43,389 nucleotides of DNA from a virus. The notes below the pieces were generated by a model that saw nothing but the letters and a program-made list of their open reading frames with translations, was not told the DNA's origin and ran no database searches. Below, piece after piece: positions 37,429 through 43,389 of this stretch; positions within the stretch are counted from its first letter, which is position 1, and every line of letters starts with the position of its first letter. The position numbers and the translations under genes are program-made. The stretch spans positions 1 to 43,389 of IMG/VR virus record IMGVR_UViG_3300049048_000158, one strand, 5' to 3'.

Positions 37429-40169
37429 GGCATTACGTAGCTAGAATTGGCAATCGTGAAATATTCCTTTCCGTTGGATTTGTCGTCTTCGCCCTTTTTG
37501 TGCGGATTGAAGTCGTAGGCTTTGTACTCGCAGTACTTCTTTACGCCCTTTTTGAAAGTGCTGGATTTGAGAAACTTCTTGAAATTGGGTGCTGCCTCCA
37601 GCAATTCCCGGAAAACTTCCTCTTTTTCCAGTCGGGTGTTGAGCTTGCCCCCACCTTCCATAAAATACAACTCCGCCCAGGTAAAGAACTCTTCGCTCAT
37701 TTCCTGACGTAGCCGGCGCTTGATCAGCGTGGTATTGGGAGCCGTGATGATGTCATACTCCAGGTAGAGCTTCAGGCACGTGGCCATCAGGTTGTAAAAC
37801 AGGTTCCACTGATCGGGATTCCACTCGTCGAAAAACAGGCAGCCAAACTCATCCACCGGCTTTCGCTTGGCATTGTAGTAGTCCGAAAAGCCCAGCAGGA
37901 TCTGTCGATCCAGGAAGGAATCGGAATCTCCGGAAATGGCGTGATTGGTGGTAAAAAGCAGCTTGGGCGTGTGCTCTTTGGCAATCTTATATTTTGACTG
38001 CCCTTTTTTATTCACCGTCAACCGGCCGGTGATGATGGTGAAAAACGATTCAAAGTCTACCGACTTATCAATGTCATCGAACCAGATCAGCTCCGATCGC
38101 TCGTCTACTTCTTCGTAGAGGAACTGATCTTCCTCCATCTTTTTCTTTTTGCCGTCAATAAAAACGGTCGGGATCATTTGTTCCAGGCCGACTCCCACCA
38201 GTGACTTCCCGGTACGGCCAAACGACTGGCCGACTTCGCTCACCTTGGCATCCATGCAGATCACGGCTTTGGCCTTGGAAGGATTGCGGTAGGAGTGGAG
38301 CAGGTACCCGATGGCCGTTAGTTTATTGAGCAGGCTCAGCACCTGCTCGTATTCCTGCTCATCAGTGAGGGGCTTGGTAGGCTCCGCTGGATCCAGCGGG
38401 TTCGTCTGACGCCAGTAGATCCGGCTGGCATTGCTCAGGTAGCTGAGGTAATCACAGCCCTGGGCACATTCGGCAATTTCGTAATCGTAGTACGTTTCAC
38501 CCTGGTGCTGATGGGTAGTAATTTTGAGAAAGTCAGGAATCAGCGTAGGCTCAAAGGTGACGGTCTTATCTTTCCAGATAAAATGAGGAAGATCAGTAAG
38601 GGATTGCTCCTCGATGCCCTGGGCTGTTACTTTCCAGTACTTGGTTTGAAAGCAGAGGTACTGATAATCCTTTGCCGGCGGGAGAAACTGTACGTTGAGG
38701 TATTTGAGGTTGCCCAGGCTCTCCGGACCCAAATACTTATTGCCCCGGTAGAGCATATTCAACACGTCAATTTCCCCGATTTCTTCCGTGAATGTCTGTA
38801 CGAAATCTTTGATGTGGTGCGGCTTTACTTCGTAGACCAGCTTTCCTTCCTTTCGAATGAAAATATAGCCCTCACCCTTGGCGGAGGCTATCTCGTAGCG
38901 GCCAAAGCCACGTGCTTTCAGAAAGTTGTAGCAGTTAAAATAATTGAAGGAAAGCACCATTTTGGACTTGGTACCATATTCCTCCAGATCGCGGCTCCAG
39001 AAGGTTTCTTCGGGCAGTAGTGGCTGAGCCAGTTCGATGCTACCATCTTCCTTGAAACGCCACTCAGTTTTCCAGTATTTAAACTTTTCACCCTTGGCCA
39101 GCAGCTTCTCCCGGTATTTCTCGGCAAACTCCTTGGCATTATTCACCCCAAAATAGCTACGTAGCTTTACCTCGCTGTCAGTAGTGATTTTATGCAGCTG
39201 TAGGTACTGCCCTTCCCGGTGCTTATCAATCAACCCATTCGCCAACTCTTCCTTCAGGATGGATTCTTTCCCATTCAGCGAGCCGGCCAGCAAATCATCA
39301 ATCCCTTTTTCCCCTTCTGGCCCGGGCTTGGTGTACCCGAAATAGATTTCCAGATCAATTTCATCACTGGAGAGCGCCCGGAAGTAGTCCCTGAAGTTGC
39401 GTACGGCGCAATAAAAAAGATCGGGCCGGCTGTTGGCCGGTCCACTTGCCTTCTCTCCCAGATCAAAAAGGTCGGAGTCGAGCAGGAAAACGATATTCTT
39501 TACCGCGCACGTCCGGATGATCTTGTCGAACTCTACCGGCAAATTGTTATTAGTGGCCAGGTTAAATATGCCGGAAATGCCTACCGCGTAGGTCAATTCC
39601 TGGCAAAACTTATCGGCTTTCTTTTCCCCCTCGGTAATGATCAGGGTTTCGATGGGTAGCTTCTGTTCGTAGGCTTGAATCACCTTCTCAGGCAACCATA
39701 TCTTGCTTCCGGATCCGGGAGGGGAAGCGTACTTCATCGGCTTTTGGTACTTGTCCAGGTGGCGATCTGGGTACTGGTGGCGAACCCGTACAAAATCCTT
39801 TGTTTTATTGAATTTGGGCGGCTCGTACTGCATTACGAAGCGGTCCAGATCAATGTAAAGCATCACCATATCGTCGCCCGGCTCAATCTTCCACTGTTTG
39901 CTGAACGAGCCGGGGAAATAGCGATCAAGCTCTTCTTCTTTGTATTTGGGTTTTTCAGGTTCAGGAGCATCCGGATCTGTGGACTTGCCCCGGGCCATAC
40001 TCACAAAGAAGGCATCGCCTTCAAAGTCTACATTCTTTTTACTTTTTGAGTCATGGATTAGAAATTTGACAATTGATTTTTGAGATTCTTCGCGGATACC
40101 TGATTGCTGGAGGCTCTTATCGCGGAAAGTTTGAAGTGTGTTGGTAGATGTTTTTAAGGCATTATCCAT
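37425..40169 (-). CDS. DNA primase-helicase (TOPRIM plus SF3/D5-like helicase)
   Basis: A 914-residue protein that should prime and unwind phage DNA. The N-terminal half has a TOPRIM-like domain at about 160-240: TLIITEGEKKADKF with E180, and IVFLLDSDLFDL with D231 and D233. The C-terminal part is a D5/SF3-type helicase: a Walker A-like GRTGKS near 650-656, Walker B LIWFDDID near 692-699, and KLLFTTNHAISGDSDSFLDRQ with sensor-type features around 730-750, followed by QILLGFSDYY and a DUF-like tail. It is the largest early gene and the only replication protein I recognise. A terminator separates it from upstream early genes. No polymerase, SSB or initiator is seen, so the phage would rely on the host for those. 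Confidence 0.88.
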   Translation of the reverse strand: MDNALKTSTNTLQTFRDKSLQQSGIREESQKSIVKFLIHDSKSKKNVDFEGDAFFVSMARGKSTDPDAPEPEKPKYKEEELDRYFPGSFSKQWKIEPGDDMVMLYIDLDRFVMQYEPPKFNKTKDFVRVRHQYPDRHLDKYQKPMKYASPPGSGSKIWLPEKVIQAYEQKLPIETLIITEGEKKADKFCQELTYAVGISGIFNLATNNNLPVEFDKIIRTCAVKNIVFLLDSDLFDLGEKASGPANSRPDLFYCAVRNFRDYFRALSSDEIDLEIYFGYTKPGPEGEKGIDDLLAGSLNGKESILKEELANGLIDKHREGQYLQLHKITTDSEVKLRSYFGVNNAKEFAEKYREKLLAKGEKFKYWKTEWRFKEDGSIELAQPLLPEETFWSRDLEEYGTKSKMVLSFNYFNCYNFLKARGFGRYEIASAKGEGYIFIRKEGKLVYEVKPHHIKDFVQTFTEEIGEIDVLNMLYRGNKYLGPESLGNLKYLNVQFLPPAKDYQYLCFQTKYWKVTAQGIEEQSLTDLPHFIWKDKTVTFEPTLIPDFLKITTHQHQGETYYDYEIAECAQGCDYLSYLSNASRIYWRQTNPLDPAEPTKPLTDEQEYEQVLSLLNKLTAIGYLLHSYRNPSKAKAVICMDAKVSEVGQSFGRTGKSLVGVGLEQMIPTVFIDGKKKKMEEDQFLYEEVDERSELIWFDDIDKSVDFESFFTIITGRLTVNKKGQSKYKIAKEHTPKLLFTTNHAISGDSDSFLDRQILLGFSDYYNAKRKPVDEFGCLFFDEWNPDQWNLFYNLMATCLKLYLEYDIITAPNTTLIKRRLRQEMSEEFFTWAELYFMEGGGKLNTRLEKEEVFRELLEAAPNFKKFLKSSTFKKGVKKYCEYKAYDFNPHKKGEDDKSNGKEYFTIANSSYVMP

Positions 40170-40196
40170 AATAAGAATTTGAGGTACCTATAAAAA

Positions 40197-40223
40197 ACCG
40201 GTAGGGTGGAAGCCTCTACCGGT
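40197..40223 (-). terminator. Intrinsic terminator between early units
   Basis: On the - strand ACCGGTA and TACCGGT pair, extended by three more pairs (one G-U), around a seven-base loop, followed by six T. It lies 19 bases past the stop at 40242 and before the primase-helicase ATG at 40169, so the small early genes and the primase may be differently expressed. Confidence 0.8.
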
Positions 40224-40241
40224 CAGAAAACACTTTCTTTT

Positions 40242-40535
40242 TCAGGTGATATTTGATTTGTAGATTGAAAACACCCCTGCGGATCTAGGTTCAAATTCAG
40301 GAGCCAGCTGGGATTGGTAATGGTTCCAGACCGATGCCTCAGCAGATTCCAGCATTCCGATTTCGTGCATGATCTCCGAGACCGTTCCCCGAAACTCATC
40401 CTCCATCATCGGACTTACCTGATTTTGGAGCAATACGCCCCGGAGACGCCTGGCCAGCAGGTCTAATTCAGCTGCTTTTACCTCCAGCAGATTCTGTAGC
40501 AGCATAAGTTTCCCGTCATTGGATGAATCAGCCAT
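40242..40535 (-). CDS. Small helical early protein
   Basis: A 97-residue protein from the ATG at 40535 (MADSSNDGKLMLLQNLLEVK); longer readings overlap the previous gene further. It is largely coiled coil with RRLRGVLLQNQVSPMMEDEFRGTVSEIMHEI. No family is recognised. The start lies 8 bases inside the upstream gene, so translation is likely coupled, and the gene is followed by an intrinsic terminator. Confidence 0.6.
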   Translation of the reverse strand: MADSSNDGKLMLLQNLLEVKAAELDLLARRLRGVLLQNQVSPMMEDEFRGTVSEIMHEIGMLESAEASVWNHYQSQLAPEFEPRSAGVFSIYKSNIT

Positions 40536-40923
40536 GGATTGAATGTTCGGTACCGCCGTCCCCCGGATGAGTGTTGCGAAAGTGGTACCTCTGCACATTG
40601 GCAGATTTCTTTTCCCGAAGCATCGAGTCGTATTGATCAGTCAGGAATCGGAGTTCATTGAGGTACACCTCTCCGATGAGTTGCCGGCGCTCCGGATGGG
40701 GACAGTCTCTGATTTCCATAATGGCCGTGGTGGCGACATCGGAGAGCAGCCGATCCAGCAGGTCACCGTTGCTGGTGCCGTTCCGGATGGCTTCTACTTC
40801 CTCGAAAAGAGGTCCGAATTCCTGTAAGACGGCGCAGTGAATGGCCGTCTCAAAAAGGGTGGGTTTGCGCTCCAGAAATGAGCGGTTTGCATCAATAGGA
40901 TGCGATTTTTCGTTACTTTGCAT
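40528..40923 (-). CDS. Helical early protein
   Basis: A 131-residue protein, MQSNEKSHPIDANRSFLERKP..., with helical segments (TLFETAIHCAVLQEFGPLFEEVEAIRN, then RRQLIGEVYLNELRFLTDQYDSMLREKK, shown in part) and a His/Arg-rich end. No family is recognised. It is the second gene of the early unit controlled from the switch region. Together with the gene it overlaps (to 40535), it could be a regulatory or anti-host protein; nothing in the sequence decides it. Confidence 0.6.
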   Translation of the reverse strand: MQSNEKSHPIDANRSFLERKPTLFETAIHCAVLQEFGPLFEEVEAIRNGTSNGDLLDRLLSDVATTAIMEIRDCPHPERRQLIGEVYLNELRFLTDQYDSMLREKKSANVQRYHFRNTHPGDGGTEHSIHG

Positions 40924-40965
40924 ATGCGTTCGAGGGGTTTGTAGAGACTCTATCGGAATTATTAG

Positions 40966-41000
40966 GGGCAGGTCGTTGCAAGCGGCCTGCCCTGTTTTTT
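40966..41000 (+). terminator. Terminator-like hairpin in the + orientation
   Basis: GGGCAGG (40966-40972) and CCTGCCC (40986-40992) pair, and six T follow on the + strand (40995-41000). On the - strand, where the neighbouring genes are read, no T run follows the stem. It would stop transcripts running toward the repressor, but no + gene lies upstream. Confidence 0.5.
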
Positions 41001-41016
41001 ATAGCTGAGTAATGGA

Positions 41017-41307
41017 TCATCTCTGCGGAGGGACCATTTTCTGGCGCTTAGCCAGACTTTTTATTGGTGGCTTAGGCTTGGGAGTATACAGCCGGTCGAA
41101 AGCCTCCGCGATGGGTAGGTGAAAGCTGCGGCGGTTGCGGGTCTGATAGACCTGCTGTTCGGTGTAGGGAACGCCAGGCCGGTATTCAATTCCGAGATTA
41201 TCCAATTCCTTCAGTACTTCTGGTGCATAATTCCTGAAAGGAATGTGATTGTCAATCCGGTTGAAAATCTCAATGCATTTGAGCTTTCGGGCGTTTGTAA
41301 GTGTCAT
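41017..41307 (-). CDS. Small early protein, first gene after the switch region
   Basis: A 96-residue basic protein: MTLTNARKLKCIEIFNRIDNH..., PEVLKELDNLGIEYRPGVPYTEQQVYQTRNRRSFHLP and a C-terminal PKPKPPIKSLAKRQKM (motifs given in part). It may have a helix-turn-helix, but that is uncertain. It is the first gene read from the promoter at 41347-41376 and divergent from the repressor, the usual place of a Cro-like or early regulatory protein. No family is recognised. The start ATG is at 41307, 40 bases past the promoter -7 element. Confidence 0.6.
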   Translation of the reverse strand: MTLTNARKLKCIEIFNRIDNHIPFRNYAPEVLKELDNLGIEYRPGVPYTEQQVYQTRNRRSFHLPIAEAFDRLYTPKPKPPIKSLAKRQKMVPPQR

Positions 41308-41320
41308 CGTTATTTACATT

Positions 41321-41332
41321 ATTTGTACAAAT
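41321..41332. promoter_or_regulatory. 12-bp palindrome in the switch region
   Basis: ATTTGTACAAAT is a perfect palindrome close to the start of the early transcript, 14 bases from the ATG at 41307. It could be a second regulator site in addition to the two repressor-type operators. Confidence 0.5.
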
Positions 41333-41346
41333 AGGATCTAGTAAGA

Positions 41347-41376
41347 CAAAAATATAACCTTATTGGTTATTAACAA
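41347..41376 (-). promoter_or_regulatory. Early promoter (Bacteroidota type)
   Basis: On the - strand TATTTTTG (41354-41347) matches the -7 consensus TAnnTTTG. A TTG (41376-41374) stands exactly 19 bases upstream as the -33 element. It should drive the early gene starting at 41307. The first operator palindrome fills the space between the two elements. Confidence 0.75.
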
Positions 41377-41390
41377 ACCATATTGGTTAT
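41354..41390. promoter_or_regulatory. Two palindromic operators, probable repressor sites
   Basis: ATAACC-TTATT-GGTTAT at 41354-41370 has perfect six-base arms. CAAACC-ATATT-GGTTAT at 41374-41390 has the same AACC-N5-GGTT core. Their centres are 20 bases apart, about two helical turns. They cover the early promoter and lie upstream of the repressor gene, as lambda-type operators do. Confidence 0.75.
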
Positions 41391-41410
41391 ATTTTTAGCA
41401 TTTGCTAAAC

Positions 41411-41821
41411 ATGGAAAACCAAGACTCTGTACAAATTGGTGTAAATCAACGCTTTATAACTGTGTTTGATGCATTAAGAAATTCTGGAGCAGTAAAGAAT
41501 AAGAAGGATTTTTGTGATAAAATCGGCATCCCAGCTCAGCATTTTAGTGACTTTCAGAAGAATGATAGGAATGTATCACCCAGATTGATTAGTGAACTTT
41601 ATAACCAATTTGGTGTGTCAGCAGAGTATATGCTTTTGAACAAAGGAGGGATGTTTGAGAAAAAAGAAAGTATGGTGGTTGAGCCTGAGCCTAAATATTT
41701 GACAAAAGATGAAATGCTTGCTAAGCTCATCAATGAGATGGAATTCAAAACCAAGCAGCTACAGCGGTGTGAAGAAGAGGTAGATAGGCTTAAAAATGGT
41801 CGCACTCCTGTTTATGGCAAG
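41411..41821 (+). CDS. Phage repressor-like HTH protein
   Basis: A 136- to 137-residue protein from the ATG at 41411; a TTG nine bases earlier is less likely. The stop codon is at 41822-41824. Residues 28-75 form a Cro/CI-type helix-turn-helix: KNKKDFCDKIGIPAQHFSDFQK, then VSPRLISELYNQFGVSAEYML (shown in part), as in Bacteroidota phage repressors. A short coiled coil follows (LINEMEFKTKQLQRCEEEVDRL). There is no S24 peptidase domain, so it lacks the RecA-triggered self-cleavage of CI and LexA and must be inactivated another way. It is divergent from the early unit over a 103-base region with two palindromic operators, so it is the most likely lysogeny repressor. Confidence 0.85.
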
Positions 41822-41894
41822 TAATTAGGCAGGCTACAAAACAATAACCCTGGTTTTACCAGGCAAATCAAAAACTAAGTATATCCCCTGATTA

Positions 41895-42506
41895 ATGAAG
41901 CGTATTTTCCCCGTTTTGGCGCTTTTGATTAGTGCTGCTTTATTACTCAGTTGTGATACTGCCAGTAAGCAACAGCAAGAAGAATATGATAAAGCTGTCA
42001 CAGAGGCATTGAAAAGTGGGGTTAAGAAAGACTCAATTATGATGGGATTTCACTTTGGGCAAAGGAGACAAGATTATGATATTATTGTTGCCAGAGGGCT
42101 TAGAAACGGGGAGTTTACTCTGTGGCAGACTCCCGAAAAAATTGATACTGTATACCGTTTCCATATTCAGCCTTACCGGGAAGTTCACGCATATCTTCAT
42201 CCCAAATTTTTCCGCAATCGATTAGTTGAACTACACCTAAGTCTCCCCGACTTAGAATCTGATTCAAAGAACAATCAGGAATTACTAACTCAGTCCTTTA
42301 TCAAAACTCACGGAGCTAGGTTCTTCAAATTAAAGAGCGGGGATATAATTGAAAACGTATGGGTACTAGGAAATCAACGAGTAACAGTAGCGCCAATCTT
42401 AGATCGTGTTAATACTATCACTTTTACTGATCTGTCAAAAGAAAAGGAGTGGAATGATTATGAAGTCAAGCAGATCATGAAGCGGCCGACTTCAAAAGGT
42501 AATTGA
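41895..42506 (+). CDS. Lipoprotein of unknown function
   Basis: A 203-residue lipoprotein: signal MKRIFPVLALLISAALLLSC with the lipidated Cys at 20, then DTASKQQQEEYDKAV. The mature part is mixed helix and strand (GFHFGQRRQDYDIIVARGLRNGE, YRFHIQPYREVHAYLHPKFF, shown in part). No family is recognised. It is followed by two unknown genes on the same strand, with 24 and -8 bases between them. It may be a lysogenic conversion gene or the first host gene beyond the prophage. A/T-rich codon use is similar to the cargo block at 32547-36347 and unlike the late genes. Confidence 0.7.
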   Translation: MKRIFPVLALLISAALLLSCDTASKQQQEEYDKAVTEALKSGVKKDSIMMGFHFGQRRQDYDIIVARGLRNGEFTLWQTPEKIDTVYRFHIQPYREVHAYLHPKFFRNRLVELHLSLPDLESDSKNNQELLTQSFIKTHGARFFKLKSGDIIENVWVLGNQRVTVAPILDRVNTITFTDLSKEKEWNDYEVKQIMKRPTSKGN

Positions 42507-42530
42507 AATTTAATTCAAATCATCAATATA

Positions 42531-43067
42531 ATGGCTCTTAAGAAACCAACAAATTTAGAGGAGTTGCTTCAGTTTGAAGTAGATAGAAAAAACATACAAA
42601 ATGAAAAGATTAAGCGGCAAGAAGAGGAGAAAAAAAGCCGTGCAACAATAGCAAAAGAGAAGTACAGCGATATAAGGAAAAATATTATAGAGCCAACTAT
42701 GGCCTCTGACATTAAAAATAAATTAGAAAAGTATGGATATAAACTGATTCACCATAAGGAGGAAGATACTGATTCAATAATTAAATATACAGTAGAAACT
42801 CCAGAACGTGAGCTGATTAGCATGCAAAGATCTACGACCTATGGCCAGGTAGATAAACCCAAATTTGTTAAGTATTCTGTATTTGTTGGTTTTGGTTTTA
42901 ATCCAGAAAAGTCAACATTACTTTTTCACGTAAATTTTTCTCATAGCATAGGAGGAATTCAAGATTTAAATTCTGAAATGTTATTTGATGATTTTGAAAA
43001 GGGGATGATTGAGGAGAAGATTTTTTTAGCGCTAAGCCTTCTAATCCAGCCTGAGAAAAATGTCTGA
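42531..43067 (+). CDS. Unknown protein with N-terminal coiled coil
   Basis: A 178-residue soluble protein. Residues 10-70 are a charged coiled coil (VDRKNIQNEKIKRQEEEKK), followed by a beta-rich domain (KYSVFVGFGFNPEKSTLLFHVNFSHS). No family is recognised. The stop overlaps the start of the next gene by eight bases, so the two are coupled. An A/T-rich unit with a lipoprotein ahead suggests an exported or surface-linked system or a cargo set; nothing more can be said from sequence. Confidence 0.6.
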   Translation: MALKKPTNLEELLQFEVDRKNIQNEKIKRQEEEKKSRATIAKEKYSDIRKNIIEPTMASDIKNKLEKYGYKLIHHKEEDTDSIIKYTVETPERELISMQRSTTYGQVDKPKFVKYSVFVGFGFNPEKSTLLFHVNFSHSIGGIQDLNSEMLFDDFEKGMIEEKIFLALSLLIQPEKNV

Positions 43068-43389
43068 TAGTGAAATATGGTCCCAACTTCAGTCTATGCA
43101 CAATGACATAGATGTGAAAAGGAGCGAAACTCGCTATACGGTCAATGAGATAAGAAACATTTGTTTAAGAGCTATACCGCTCATTGAGCAATGGAAGGGA
43201 AGTGGGTCCAAAAAAGAAATCCAGACACTGAAAGTAGAAGTTGTTGATATGCTTAAAGAGGCAGTGTTATTAGCAGACGCGTATTACAAAAAAGTAAATA
43301 TTAAAACGGATAAGAGTGAGGTCGATTGGATGGATATAGTGAATTTAAGCCAAGGCGGTTTAGAAATATTTCTTCATCGTGCCAGGTAA
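43060..43389 (+). CDS. Unknown helical protein at the right end
   Basis: A 109-residue helical protein, MSDSEIWSQLQSMHNDIDVKRS..., with long amphipathic helices (IQTLKVEVVDMLKEAVLLADAYY). Its stop codon is the last three bases of the window, so the gene is complete. It overlaps the previous gene by eight bases. It may be its partner. No family is recognised. Confidence 0.6.
   Translation: MSDSEIWSQLQSMHNDIDVKRSETRYTVNEIRNICLRAIPLIEQWKGSGSKKEIQTLKVEVVDMLKEAVLLADAYYKKVNIKTDKSEVDWMDIVNLSQGGLEIFLHRAR

Noticed and set aside
41849-41863. CCTGG-TTTTA-CCAGG hairpin after the repressor
   Set aside because: Only five pairs and no T run follow, too weak to call a terminator.
1-43389. CRISPR array, reverse transcriptase/diversity-generating element, insertion sequence, tRNA gene
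   Set aside because: No regularly spaced identical repeats of CRISPR type, no RT motif (YxDD) gene, no transposase and no tRNA-like cloverleaf were found by reading.

Overview
The window reads as one complete or nearly complete temperate tailed-phage genome (prophage) in a Bacteroidota host, most likely a Cytophagales-type bacterium. This is inferred from three things: the tyrosine integrase is of the kind common in that phylum; several intergenic regions carry the Bacteroidota -7 promoter motif TAnnTTTG; and lipoproteins have Bacteroidota-style lipoboxes such as TSC-KK. No sheath gene was recognised and there is a 1196-residue tape measure protein, so a long, non-contractile (siphovirus-like) tail is the simplest reading.

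Layout. Left end (1-1988, + strand): integrase, a small ArsR-like regulator with a clear terminator, and a 65-residue protein with HicB-like features. Late region (32263 down to 2001, almost all - strand, tightly packed with many 1-4 base overlaps). In transcription order it holds: a leading conserved protein, tail-fibre/adhesin genes (31234-27337), a permuted papain-fold protein, a probable polysaccharide-degrading tailspike, a hairpin-bearing gap, the S49 head protease with a scaffold-like tail, the major capsid protein, a tube-like protein, terminase small and large subunits, portal, connector-like protein, lysis cassette (GH108 endolysin, holin, three spanin-like membrane or exported proteins), tail-completion genes, tape measure, and distal tail proteins. 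The module order (adhesins, then head, then terminase and portal, then lysis, then tail) is rotated relative to lambda-like phages.

Accessory region (32547-36347): an AT-rich lipoprotein, a cytosolic trypsin-like protease, a serine recombinase, an unknown gene, then about 750 noncoding bases. That stretch holds eight copies of CAGTTCAAA in both orientations, interleaved with TCGTGCT motifs and containing a 22-bp perfect inverted repeat. A four-pass membrane protein follows.

Early region (41307 down to 36459, - strand): small unknown genes, a TOPRIM primase fused to an SF3/D5-like helicase, and an HNH nuclease. It is divided by a divergent switch region (41308-41410) from a CI-like repressor on the + strand. 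Two near-identical palindromes lie inside and over a textbook Bacteroidota promoter. The right end (41895-43389, + strand) has a lipoprotein and two unknown coupled genes, either cargo or flanking host sequence. No attachment site, tRNA gene, CRISPR array or insertion sequence could be recognised.

Most likely points of novelty: the repeat array at 34961-35219, the three-protein spanin-like set, the alginate-lyase-like tailspike, the AT-rich cargo block with a trypsin-like protease, and the two small + strand genes buried between portal and terminase.
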